In this document: piece after piece, positions 19,632-27,961 of the stretch | Position numbering within the stretch: the first letter of the stretch is position 1 | Layout of the letters: each line of letters starts with the position of its first letter | NCBI GenBank assembly: GCA_016788905.1 | Contig: JAEURZ010000001.1 | Coordinates: 54,944-118,943 of the forward strand | Reading direction: 5' to 3' | DNA from: Elusimicrobiota bacterium | GTDB lineage: Bacteria; Elusimicrobiota; Elusimicrobia; FEN-1173 | DNA: 64,000 nt | Position numbers and translations under genes: made by a program | Notes under the pieces: generated by a model | Seen by the model: only the letters and a program-made list of their open reading frames with translations | What the model was told of the DNA's origin: nothing | The model's database searches: none

Positions 19632-20438
19632 TTAGAACCGCGCTTGCCCACGGGTGAGGTTCAGGTGGAAATCCCAGCGCGTGTCATCGCCGCGAACAAA
19701 AATTCGTTTCAAACAAAAAGGATCTTTCGTCAGATCCCCTTTTCCCCGGTGAACGGAAACAGCGGTCCGATACCCCGCGTCTTGAATCCGCCGTCGGATT
19801 TCAAGGTGGTCCGCCCCGTTCCCGTAGGGATGGGCAAAGGAAACAGGCGACACGCCCACCTTCTTTTCGAGGATCCGCCGGCTTTCAACGATTTCATGAT
19901 TCGCCTCTTCCAAAGACAGCCGAGCGAGGCGTGGATGGGTCAACGTGTGCGACCCAATATCCCACCCAGCGTCCCTCAAGATGAGAATGTCTTCCCAGGA
20001 AAGCATGGGCAAGCGCACTTCACTGGACGGATCGTGCCAAAAGTTGTCCCGGCCCACCGCATGGACCACCACATACACCGTGGCGGGAAACCCCACCGCG
20101 CGAAGAACCGGCAAGGCGTTTTCTATATTGTTGCGGTAGCCATCGTCAAAAGTCAGGACCACCGCTGACGGGGGGATCGCGCGGCCAGCCGCCTGATCTT
20201 CCACCACCCGACGCAACGTCAGGACTTCGTATCCCCGTTTCTTGAGATAGTCCATTTGCCAGCGAAAATCGTCCACTGAAACCCACAGTTTTTTAAGGCG
20301 TGAGCCCGCCGGGGGATTTCCCACCTTGTGGTACATCAGGATCGGGAGACCCGTGGCGGGGAACCGCCACCAATTCCATCGGGCCGAAACACCGAGGGCC
20401 GCCAGGCCCCCCAAAACCGCCAACGATTCACCGACCAT
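19632..20438 (-). CDS. Polysaccharide deacetylase (NodB-type, CE4)
   Basis: 268 residues with a short N-terminal hydrophobic segment. The CE4 motifs are present: ILMYHKVG, the metal/catalytic TFDDGYRNN near residue 96, and SHTLTHPRL, which provides the H-x3-H metal ligands. It probably removes N-acetyl groups from a cell-surface glycan or LPS sugar; placement among glycosyltransferases supports that. The substrate is not known. The start overlaps the GT2 stop by 11 bases. Confidence 0.88.
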   Translation of the reverse strand: MVGESLAVLGGLAALGVSARWNWWRFPATGLPILMYHKVGNPPAGSRLKKLWVSVDDFRWQMDYLKKRGYEVLTLRRVVEDQAAGRAIPPSAVVLTFDDGYRNNIENALPVLRAVGFPATVYVVVHAVGRDNFWHDPSSEVRLPMLSWEDILILRDAGWDIGSHTLTHPRLARLSLEEANHEIVESRRILEKKVGVSPVSFAHPYGNGADHLEIRRRIQDAGYRTAVSVHRGKGDLTKDPFCLKRIFVRGDDTRWDFHLNLTRGQARF

Positions 20439-21195
20439 CGACTTCCCCCTCCATGACGCGAACCAGTTTTAACCAGGTGTAATAGGAACTCAAAACCGCG
20501 TAAATAAAACCGGCGTTCCCATCCAGAAACCCCAGTTTGACGACATAGCGAATGACGAACTCCCATGGCAACCGGGCGTGCGTCCACAAGGTGAACCGTC
20601 TCCCCTGACGAAATTTGTCCCGGGCGATGAGACCTGAATACCGATTGCATTTGTCCAAATATTCCGAAAAATTCCGGTAGCTTTCATGCAGAATCCGGGA
20701 ACGGAGTTTTCCCAGAGGAGGAACAACGGAGATCCCCTCATGAATTTCTTTCCCCACATAATGACCTTTGTCGCGCCGAAACAGGCGAAGATGCCTTTCT
20801 CCCCAGAGTCCCCCAAACCGAAGCCGACGGCCCAAAAAAACGTTTTGAAACCTAAGGTGGTACCCGTGGACCGCGGGTTCCCCGGCAAGAACCGATTTGA
20901 TTTCGTCCTGAAGAGCAGGGCTGAGGCGTTCATCCGCATCCATGTTAAGGACCCATTCCCCCGTGGCCTGCTCCAACGCAAATTGTTTTTGGGGGCCGAA
21001 CCCCGCGAAATCCCGATGGATCACCCGGGCCCCAAACTCTTGGGCAATGGAAACGGTCCGGTCCGTGGAACCACTATCGACCACAACAATCTCGTCGGCC
21101 ACACCCCGCAAACTCTCCAAGCATCCAGGCAGATCCCGCTCTTCGTTTCTCACAATCAATATGGCGGAAAGATGCGGAGCAACGTTATCTTTCAT
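20428..21195 (-). CDS. GT2 family glycosyltransferase (WaaE/KdtX-like)
   Basis: 255 residues. The GT-A core begins LSAILIVRNEERDLPGCLESL, has VVVDSGSTDRT, and the metal-binding DADERL (near residue 90). It then carries RRLRFGGLWGERHLRLFRRD and KEIHEGI, as in LPS core beta-1,4-glucosyltransferase WaaE/KdtX. It would transfer a hexose from a nucleotide sugar to the inner core. It overlaps its neighbours on both sides. Confidence 0.88.
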   Translation of the reverse strand: MKDNVAPHLSAILIVRNEERDLPGCLESLRGVADEIVVVDSGSTDRTVSIAQEFGARVIHRDFAGFGPQKQFALEQATGEWVLNMDADERLSPALQDEIKSVLAGEPAVHGYHLRFQNVFLGRRLRFGGLWGERHLRLFRRDKGHYVGKEIHEGISVVPPLGKLRSRILHESYRNFSEYLDKCNRYSGLIARDKFRQGRRFTLWTHARLPWEFVIRYVVKLGFLDGNAGFIYAVLSSYYTWLKLVRVMEGEVDGR

Positions 21196-22307
21196 ACGTT
21201 CGGCCGGAGGGGCACAGGAAAGGGCTGGTGGATGTCATAAAATTTTTCGTAGGCGTCCCCCATGGCGAGGACCGTAAAAAGACGGCTTCGTTCATGCCCG
21301 CAAATCACCCGACGGGACCTTTCGTCGCGATCGCCCAAAACATAGTGAATATTTCTGGCCAACGCTCCTGGATCCCTGGGCGCGCACAATTCGGGGACAT
21401 GGGGACCTCCGTAAAGATCAGGGATTCCACCCGCCGCCGTGGCCACGGTCGGCACGCCGATTATTAAAGCGTCAAGTAGGGCCGTACCCAAACCCTCCTC
21501 CGCTGAAGCAAGCACGAACACGTCCGCCATAGCTGTATATTCTAGCACCTCTGGACGGTGTCCCAAAAAGAACACCCGATCACTCATTTTGAGTTCTCGT
21601 GTCAATCCCTCCAGCTCTCTTCGTAAAGGTCCCTCCCCTGCCAAAAGGAATTTGGCCTGGGGAAAGGCTGGGGCCACAAGCGCTGCCGCACGCAAAAAAG
21701 TGGCCTGATCCTTCTGGAGATCGAGAGCCCCCACCGTGACGATCAACAGGTCCTCACTTGAAAACCCAAGTTTCCGGCGAAAAGAATCTCTGTCGTGGAC
21801 GTGGGGATACCCCGCGGAATCGATCCCGCTGGGGATAACGACGATTTTCGACGCGGGGATCCCCCCCGCAACAGCTTTTTGGTAGATTGCCGATGATAAA
21901 ACAGCCAAGGCTTTCAGCCTCCTGTATTTCCACCGGCTGAAGAACCCCGAGCCCAGAGGAAAATTAACCCGCCGAGTGGCCAGCAATGAAATGCTTGTTC
22001 CTCGAACCGCTAACGCCCCCAACCCCACCGCATGCCCTGTGTGCGCGTGGAAAATCGACACCCCGTTCTTTCGGGCAAACCGGGCCAACCGGGCGGCCGT
22101 CCAAAAATCCCACTCCCCCCAAGGACGCACGGGAAACACCGACAACCCCTCTTTTTCTGCGGCCAGCGCCAACGGTTCACCTGGACGAGCCGCGATCCAG
22201 TTGAAGTGCCCGCGCCGACGAAGTTCCATCGCCAACAAGAGCGTTTGACGTTCCCCCCCTCGCCACCCCCGTTCCGTATTGAGGTGAAGGATCCGATGAA
22301 ACCTCAC
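21192..22307 (-). CDS. GT4 family glycosyltransferase
   Basis: 371 residues with a GT-B fold. The N-terminal GGERQTLLLAMELRRRGH is the acceptor-side glycine-rich loop. The donor-side domain has TVGALDLQKDQ, LLAGEGPLR and the EX7E-type motif ASAEEGLGTALLDALIIGVPTVATAAGGIPD. Such retaining transferases build LPS core or O-chain. Sugar specificity is unknown. It overlaps the GT2 gene and the next GT4 gene by four bases each. Confidence 0.9.
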   Translation of the reverse strand: MRFHRILHLNTERGWRGGERQTLLLAMELRRRGHFNWIAARPGEPLALAAEKEGLSVFPVRPWGEWDFWTAARLARFARKNGVSIFHAHTGHAVGLGALAVRGTSISLLATRRVNFPLGSGFFSRWKYRRLKALAVLSSAIYQKAVAGGIPASKIVVIPSGIDSAGYPHVHDRDSFRRKLGFSSEDLLIVTVGALDLQKDQATFLRAAALVAPAFPQAKFLLAGEGPLRRELEGLTRELKMSDRVFFLGHRPEVLEYTAMADVFVLASAEEGLGTALLDALIIGVPTVATAAGGIPDLYGGPHVPELCAPRDPGALARNIHYVLGDRDERSRRVICGHERSRLFTVLAMGDAYEKFYDIHQPFPVPLRPNV

Positions 22308-23359
22308 GCTTTCTTCCCCCGTCGACGGGACAACGCGGCCTCGTAAACTTTTTCGGTTTCTTCACCTAAATGGTGAAAGCTGAATCGGGACTCTACGGTG
22401 CGTCGGGCCCGTGCCCCCATCTTTTTGCGGCGTTCCGGGTCGTCCAACAGAATCCGAAGGGTCCGCGCCAATCCCGTGGCGTTGCGCGGTGGAACGATAA
22501 ATCCATTGTCACCGTTCGTCACCATTTCCGGAAGAGCTCCTACGTCGGTGGCCACCAAGGGCCGGCCTCGGGCCAACCATTCGAGGGCCGCGCGACTGAC
22601 CGCCTCACTTTCCACCGACGCAAGGACCCCCACGTGACACGTGTTCATGAACGACCCAGCGTCCGGAACACGCCCCAAAAATTGAATCCACCGTTCCACC
22701 CCCAGCTGGGCTGCTTGTCGGTGCAATTCACTTTGTGCGGTATTCTTCTCTTCGCCGGCAATCAAAAAAACTTCATCCTTGAGCCGATCTTTCATTAACC
22801 CCACCGCCTCGATGAAAAACCCATGCCCCTTCACCGGGTCCAAGCGACCTAAAATGCCAACCCGAAGGGGCCCCGGCGGTTCAGATTCAAAGGGAAGAAG
22901 ATTGATCCCAGGATAAATCAAGGAAATTTGGTCCAGAAGAAATGGAAACCGCGCTCGGTAGGAATCCGCCAAAATTTTGGACGCCACAATCACGCCATCC
23001 GTCTGCCGAAAAAGTATCCCTTGTCCAGGTCGGACCGTCAGGGTTCGAGCCTCGCCCCGCGTTCGAACCAAAGCCATGGGACGAAATCGTGAAAGAAAAA
23101 ATCCCAACGAATGTCCGGTTCCCGTGTGGGCATTGATGAGATCAAAATTCATTTTCCCTACCCAACGACGGAGGGAGAGCGGGGACCCCAAAGGAAAAAC
23201 CGACACCCCCTTGGACTCCGCTTGAAGGGCGGCAGGTCGCCCCGGTCGTGCAGCCACCCACACGTCGTGCCCCCGATCTTTAAGAGCCTGGACAACCCCC
23301 AGGCCGTAAGCGGTCAGTCCCGAATCCCAGCGCTCATCTAAAATATGAAGGATTTTCAT
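22304..23359 (-). CDS. GT4 family glycosyltransferase
   Basis: 351 residues, a second GT-B, GT4-type enzyme next to the previous one. It has LTAYGLGVVQALKDRGHDVWVAARPG at the start, VGILGRLDPVKGHGFFIEAV in the donor domain, and ASVESEAVSRAALEWLARGRPLVATDVGALPEMV for the nucleotide-sugar-binding EX7E region. The two GT4 genes share only fold-level similarity by eye (both say WIAARPGEP/WVAARPGRP after the first strand), so they may be diverged duplicates. It overlaps both neighbours by four bases. Confidence 0.9.
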   Translation of the reverse strand: MKILHILDERWDSGLTAYGLGVVQALKDRGHDVWVAARPGRPAALQAESKGVSVFPLGSPLSLRRWVGKMNFDLINAHTGTGHSLGFFLSRFRPMALVRTRGEARTLTVRPGQGILFRQTDGVIVASKILADSYRARFPFLLDQISLIYPGINLLPFESEPPGPLRVGILGRLDPVKGHGFFIEAVGLMKDRLKDEVFLIAGEEKNTAQSELHRQAAQLGVERWIQFLGRVPDAGSFMNTCHVGVLASVESEAVSRAALEWLARGRPLVATDVGALPEMVTNGDNGFIVPPRNATGLARTLRILLDDPERRKKMGARARRTVESRFSFHHLGEETEKVYEAALSRRRGKKA

Positions 23360-24384
23360 GGACGCTTCCCAGCGGGTCCAACCGACAGAAGTTCGTTAGC
23401 CGCCGCCACCACCTGGTCCACAGAAATATCCCCCATACATCGGAAATGTTTCTGCGGGCATCGGGTCGAACCGTGGAGTGAACACGGACGGCAAGCGAGG
23501 GAGGGAACCTCCACCACCGTGGTCCCCTTCCCCGTGGGAAAGAACCCAAAGGCCTTAACGGTGGGGCCGAAAAGGGCCACTGTCGGAACACCCAGGGCCG
23601 CCCCCACGTGCATGGCCCCAGAATCGTTGGAGATAAGAAGAGCGCATTTCCGAAGAACCCACATCATTTCCCGAAGGGAGGTCTTCCCCACCAGGCTTTG
23701 GACCGGACCGGGGAGGGTCTGCAGCACCGCTTCCGCCGCCGGAACATCCGCCTGAGCCCCCAAGAGAACGATGGGGTACCCCGTCTGGAGAGAGAGTCGA
23801 TGAGCGACTTCAGAAAACCGATCGGGGAACCATCGTTTGGTGGCGTGAAGAGCCCCCGGGGCCAGGGCGATAAAAGGCCCAGTCCCCAAACGGGTTTCCC
23901 ATGCCGCGGACAACCGTTCTTCCGGTGAAAAATAAAGGCGGGGCGTCCGATCCTCGAGGGAAATCCCTAAGGGAGAAAGGGATTCCCCATACCGGTCCAC
24001 AATCCCAACCAGGAGTCGAGGAGAATCTTTTTTAAACCAGACCAGGAGACGTCGCGCGGCTGAGCGTTTGTCGTAACGGACCCTCTGGGCCGCCCCCGAG
24101 AAAAAGGACCATAATCGAGATCGAATCGTGTCGTGGAGATCCACCAGGACATCAAACCGTCGCCGACGGATCTCAAGGATCCACCCCCACACGCCTCGAT
24201 CTTCAAACACCGCGATCTCATCCACATGGGGGTTCCCCAGGAAAACTGGGCTAAACTGTTTTTTCGTCAGAACAGTCACCCGCGCCCCCGGCCAAGAAGA
24301 CTTGATCCCTGCCAAAACGGGTGTGGTCAAAACAACATCCCCTAAAGACGATAATCGCACCATCAGGATCCGAGCGGGAGCCAT
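23356..24384 (-). CDS. GT9 heptosyltransferase-like LPS transferase
   Basis: The start is set at the ATG at 24384, two bases after the waaA stop; the upstream TTG at 24402 would overlap waaA. About 342 residues. ILMVRLSSLGDVVLTTPVL and SNDSGAMHVGAALGVPTVALFGPT are GT9 signatures. The C-terminal CRPCSLHGSTRCPQKHFRCM is a cysteine-rich segment as in the other GT9 gene. Directly downstream of waaA, it is the best candidate for the first heptosyltransferase (WaaC-like), but this is inference from position. Confidence 0.9.
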   Translation of the reverse strand: MAPARILMVRLSSLGDVVLTTPVLAGIKSSWPGARVTVLTKKQFSPVFLGNPHVDEIAVFEDRGVWGWILEIRRRRFDVLVDLHDTIRSRLWSFFSGAAQRVRYDKRSAARRLLVWFKKDSPRLLVGIVDRYGESLSPLGISLEDRTPRLYFSPEERLSAAWETRLGTGPFIALAPGALHATKRWFPDRFSEVAHRLSLQTGYPIVLLGAQADVPAAEAVLQTLPGPVQSLVGKTSLREMMWVLRKCALLISNDSGAMHVGAALGVPTVALFGPTVKAFGFFPTGKGTTVVEVPSLACRPCSLHGSTRCPQKHFRCMGDISVDQVVAAANELLSVGPAGKRP

Positions 24385-24386
24385 GG

Positions 24387-25694
24387 TCAGCAAGTCCCGC
24401 AACGTTTTTTAGTCCCTCGCCCCACGGACCGTGGAGGCAAGGTGAGCGCCTCATTCAAAAGAGATAAACTCGCTTCCAGGGCCCCTCGTTGGCTGTCCGC
24501 CAGAGACCGCGCCGCCGCCCCCATTGTTCCCCGTCGTTCGGGAGAAACCAGTAATTGTGCCACTGTTTCATAAAGTCCCGCCGCGTCCTTGATTTGAATT
24601 GCCGCTTGGTTCTCTTGGAAAAGTGCGGCGATCTCTTGAAAGTTCTCCATATGGGGCCCAAAGATCAGGGGGACACCCCAACGGGCCGCTTCCAAGGGAT
24701 TCTGCCCTCCCCGGCGAACGAGACTTCCCCCCACAAAAACCACAGTCGCGAGACCATAAATTTCGGCCAATTCCCCCACCGTGTCGAGGATAACGACATC
24801 CGCTGTTCCGTTAAATCCAGATAGTTCCGTGCGAAGAACGGTCCGAAATCCTCGTTCGGAAAAAAGACGATGCACCTCCCCCGCCCGTTCCACATGGCGG
24901 GGGGCCACCACCACCCGTAAAGTCGGAGAGTGACGACGAAGGGAAACGAAGACATCCAGCAATGAGGATTCCTCGCCCGGGTGGGTGCTCCCCAGAACCC
25001 AGAGGGGATCTCCTTCTGAAAATCCGTAAAGAGAACAGAGCGCGGATCGACGTTGGGGGTCGGGAAGGGGAACATCAAACTTCAAATTTCCTGTAATCAC
25101 CACAGATTCAGGATGAGCGCCCAATTGAAGATAACGGGAAGCGTGCCGGGGACTTTGAACCCCCACGCGGGAAATCCCCATCAACAACGGCTCCAACACA
25201 CCGCGCAAGCGGTAATAGAGGGGGAACGCTCCGTCAGAAATTCGGCCATTCACCACAGCCACCGGCACCCGGGCCGCCGCCAGGGTGCGGAGCCAATGGG
25301 GCCAGATTTCCGTTTCGATGAGGACCAAAACACGGGGACGGCACGCCTGAATCAACCGTTGGACCGCGCTCGGCCGATCCAGGGGAGCCAGCCTTACCAT
25401 TTCAGCGAGACCCAGACGCTGCGCCAATTCTTTCCCATTCACCGTGGTGGTGGTTAAAAGACGAGGAATTCCAGGGAAACGGGAAGGTAAAGCGCGCAGA
25501 AAACTTTCGGCCGCGCGCACTTCTCCCACAGAAGCCGCGTGAACCCAAAGCACTCCAGGGGCTGGCCATTCCCCCCCCCAACCAAACCGTTCTGGAAGTC
25601 CTAGCAGGGTACGTCGAAGCCCGTAACGCCAAACAAATACCAAAAAGAGGAGGGGCCAGAAAAGGAAAAAGAGGAGGGAATAAAGGGTCAACAT
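24387..25694 (-). CDS. waaA: 3-deoxy-D-manno-octulosonic acid (KDO) transferase
   Basis: 435 residues, the usual WaaA/KdtA length, with one N-terminal membrane anchor (LYSLLFFLFWPLLFLVFVW). Family blocks are WVHAASVGEV with the catalytic glutamate, TTTTVNGKELAQ, ETEIWPHWL, TGNLKFD, LGSTHPGEE and VGGSLVRRGGQNPLEAA. It transfers KDO from CMP-KDO to lipid IVA on the cytoplasmic face of the inner membrane. It overlaps the DUF374 acyltransferase upstream. Confidence 0.96.
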   Translation of the reverse strand: MLTLYSLLFFLFWPLLFLVFVWRYGLRRTLLGLPERFGWGGEWPAPGVLWVHAASVGEVRAAESFLRALPSRFPGIPRLLTTTTVNGKELAQRLGLAEMVRLAPLDRPSAVQRLIQACRPRVLVLIETEIWPHWLRTLAAARVPVAVVNGRISDGAFPLYYRLRGVLEPLLMGISRVGVQSPRHASRYLQLGAHPESVVITGNLKFDVPLPDPQRRSALCSLYGFSEGDPLWVLGSTHPGEESSLLDVFVSLRRHSPTLRVVVAPRHVERAGEVHRLFSERGFRTVLRTELSGFNGTADVVILDTVGELAEIYGLATVVFVGGSLVRRGGQNPLEAARWGVPLIFGPHMENFQEIAALFQENQAAIQIKDAAGLYETVAQLLVSPERRGTMGAAARSLADSQRGALEASLSLLNEALTLPPRSVGRGTKKRCGTC

Positions 25695-26359
25695 GGGGCG
25701 CTGTCTCCCGCGAGGTGTTGGGCGGCGGATTCTTCCACAGCGTTCAAGGCCGAACGTAATTCAATTTCAGCCTCCGGCCCGGATTCATTAAAAACAAGGG
25801 GTTCCCCAAAAACCACGTCATACCGACCAAACGGGAGTGGAACGAGGAACTTGTCCCAGCTTTTTAATTCTTTGGTCCGAGTCCCGGCCCAAGCGAGAGG
25901 CACAACAGGGATTTTCATTTTTGCGGCCAAAGCCAATAGGCCCGGCTGAATCGACCGCAGAGGCCCACGAGGGCCGTCGGGCGTAAACGCCACGCATTCA
26001 CCGTTCTTAACAACATCAATTAACGCTTTAAACGCCGCTCCTCCTCCTCGACTGGACGAACCGCGAACCGTTTTAAAACCGAATCGATGGAGAGCTTGCG
26101 CCACGAATTCGCCATCCCGACTTCGACTCACGAGAACGTGAACACCGCTTTTCCTCTTTTCAAACAGCATCAACGTTTGGTAGCGATGCCAGAAAGCGTA
26201 AATAAAAGGACGCCCGCAACGGGTTTGTTCTTGAAATCCAGGAGACGCGTGTATGCGCAACCGCGATGTACGGCCAATCACCTGAATCCAGACCCACGCC
26301 AACCAAGAGATGACAAAGGAAAGGAATCGATCGCGACGGGAAAGTATGAATGATGTCAA
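25688..26359 (-). CDS. DUF374 lysophospholipid acyltransferase-like protein
   Basis: The start is placed at TTG 26359, just after AAGGAGG; the frame is open to 26623, but that part overlaps the upstream gene and is not family-like. About 223 residues: a hydrophobic N-terminus (FLSFVISWLAWVWIQVIG), FIYAFWHRYQTLM, LVSRSRDGEFVAQALHRFG and FTPDGPRGPLRSIQPG. These are the blocks of DUF374, a PlsC-related family usually found beside waaA. It is probably a lipid A or lysophospholipid acyltransferase. The TTG start with only a 4-base spacer is the weak point. Confidence 0.85.
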   Translation of the reverse strand: MTSFILSRRDRFLSFVISWLAWVWIQVIGRTSRLRIHASPGFQEQTRCGRPFIYAFWHRYQTLMLFEKRKSGVHVLVSRSRDGEFVAQALHRFGFKTVRGSSSRGGGAAFKALIDVVKNGECVAFTPDGPRGPLRSIQPGLLALAAKMKIPVVPLAWAGTRTKELKSWDKFLVPLPFGRYDVVFGEPLVFNESGPEAEIELRSALNAVEESAAQHLAGDSAPC

Positions 26360-26411
26360 AGGTCCTCCTTCCGATGAAGGAGCTGAGGATCGGACGGGAG
26401 AGCCCGCGCCG

Positions 26412-27071
26412 CTACTTTTTCTTCTTTGCGGGCGGACCCCAGGGAAAGACGCCGGCCCGCGTGAAGCGCGGCGAAAGGTGGCCTGCGGCGTCATAGGAAA
26501 TAGAAAGGCGCCCAGCGTCCAAAAATTCCAACGTGGCCATAATGTCTTGGGGATTCGTGAAAAGCCGACGGAGTTCCAACTCGCACGAATCGCGCCGGGC
26601 TTCCTCGGCCACCAACCGCTCAATAAAGTGGGCCGCCTGGTCCGCCAATTCTTCTCCCAAAGAAGTCAAAATACGACTTCGAAGGCCTTCCCCACGGGAA
26701 AGAGCGTCCCCCAGTTTGGACTCGAAATCGGTCCCGATGGTGACCACAAACGTGGTCAGCGCAAAAGGTTTCTTTTCACCCGGAGCGGGAATCCACAGGG
26801 GTTCCATCCACGCCGGAGCGTGGGCGGGGGTCACGGCATCAAAGAGTGCCGCCGTCTCCAAACCTTCTTGGACAGAAAGGATTTCCGTTTCCACAGCTTT
26901 CTCAAGTTCGGGGGTGATTTGAGTATCGTCCAGGAGGGATTTTAAATTACGAAGGATCGCGCTGGGACGAGGGCGAAGTCGAAACTTGCGAATCTTTTTA
27001 ACGGACCGCACCGCGGTGCCGCCCGCACCCCCGCCGATCAACGGAGCGACTTGTTCCGACGAATCTGCCAC
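26412..27071 (-). CDS. Hypothetical protein, possibly MetH-activation-domain-like
   Basis: 219 residues; no firm family call. The central block FVVTIGTDFESKLGDALSRGEGLRSRILTSL followed by AAHFIERLVAEEARR has the spacing of the cobalamin-dependent methionine synthase activation domain. In that domain a TIG..lE......G.yl.a..lD..GS block leads into a long helix. Key S-adenosylmethionine-binding residues cannot be confirmed by eye. The frame starts inside the 3' end of secF (34-base overlap). GTG at 27011 is an alternative start just past the secF stop. It sits between secF and the DUF374 gene in the operon. Confidence 0.65.
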   Translation of the reverse strand: MADSSEQVAPLIGGGAGGTAVRSVKKIRKFRLRPRPSAILRNLKSLLDDTQITPELEKAVETEILSVQEGLETAALFDAVTPAHAPAWMEPLWIPAPGEKKPFALTTFVVTIGTDFESKLGDALSRGEGLRSRILTSLGEELADQAAHFIERLVAEEARRDSCELELRRLFTNPQDIMATLEFLDAGRLSISYDAAGHLSPRFTRAGVFPWGPPAKKKK

Positions 27072-27961
27072 AGAAAAACCATCGGAGTGGCAATGAAGAT
27101 GGTGGAATAGGACCCCACCACAACACCAAAGGTGAGCGACAACGCAAAGTCGCGAATGACTTCACCACCGAAAAGGAGTAAACAGATCAAAACTAAAAAC
27201 ACGGTGAGGGAAGTAATAATCGTCCGCGAAAGGGTTTCGTTACAGGACCGATTGATCAATACATCCAACGCCTCTTTGTTCACCCGCCCTCGAAGTCGAA
27301 TGTTTTCACGAATACGGTCAAAAATAACGATCGTGTCATTGATGGAATAACCGGCCAAGGTGAGAAGGGCCGCAATAACCGCAATGGACAATTCCCGTCC
27401 CGTGATGGCCATAAACCCCGTGGCCAAAAAGACGTCGTGCATTAAAGCGAATACACCGGAAACCCCCCACACCCAATTGCGAAATCGCACCGCCACATAA
27501 ATAACGATCCCCAAAAGGGAGAAAAAGATGGCCAAGGACGCTTTCCCGAGCAAATGGCGCCCCACCACAGGACCCACAAATTCGGCCCGCTCAATGACAA
27601 AGGGGTTTTCGGTAAATGATTTTGCAAAACTACTTTTAACTTTGTCTTCAACACCCTGGCGATCCACGTCCGACTGTTCCGTTTTAAAGCGGAGGATGAC
27701 CGCGTTGTGTTCCGGAACACTTTGGAGTTCAGCCCCCACCAACCCCCCCTCCGCAAGCGACGCACGAACGTCACCCAGGGGCACCGCTTCTTTTTCAAAA
27801 TACCCTTGAATAAGCGTTCCACCCGTAAAATCAATGCTGAGAAAACTTTTCCCACGAGACAGGACCGCACCGATGCTGGCGATTCCCAGGATCAGTGAAA
27901 TACCGAAAAAGATCTTGTGGTATTTGATGTAGTTAAAGTTCGGAGTGTGGAAGAGTTCCAT
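27038..27961 (-). CDS. secF: Protein translocase subunit SecF
   Basis: 307 residues, six transmembrane segments. The periplasmic domain follows SIDFTGGTLIQGYF, and the membrane core has LTLAGYSINDTIVIFDRIRENIR and the terminal SLTFGVVVGSYSTIFIATP, all typical of SecF. With SecD and YajC it uses the proton gradient to pull exported proteins to the periplasmic side. Its ATG follows the secD stop with no gap. Confidence 0.97.
   Translation of the reverse strand: MELFHTPNFNYIKYHKIFFGISLILGIASIGAVLSRGKSFLSIDFTGGTLIQGYFEKEAVPLGDVRASLAEGGLVGAELQSVPEHNAVILRFKTEQSDVDRQGVEDKVKSSFAKSFTENPFVIERAEFVGPVVGRHLLGKASLAIFFSLLGIVIYVAVRFRNWVWGVSGVFALMHDVFLATGFMAITGRELSIAVIAALLTLAGYSINDTIVIFDRIRENIRLRGRVNKEALDVLINRSCNETLSRTIITSLTVFLVLICLLLFGGEVIRDFALSLTFGVVVGSYSTIFIATPMVFLWQIRRNKSLR

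Noticed and set aside
26360..26623. N-terminal extension of the DUF374 protein
   Set aside because: It is the out-of-frame shadow of the upstream gene. The TTG at 26359 follows an AAGGAGG.
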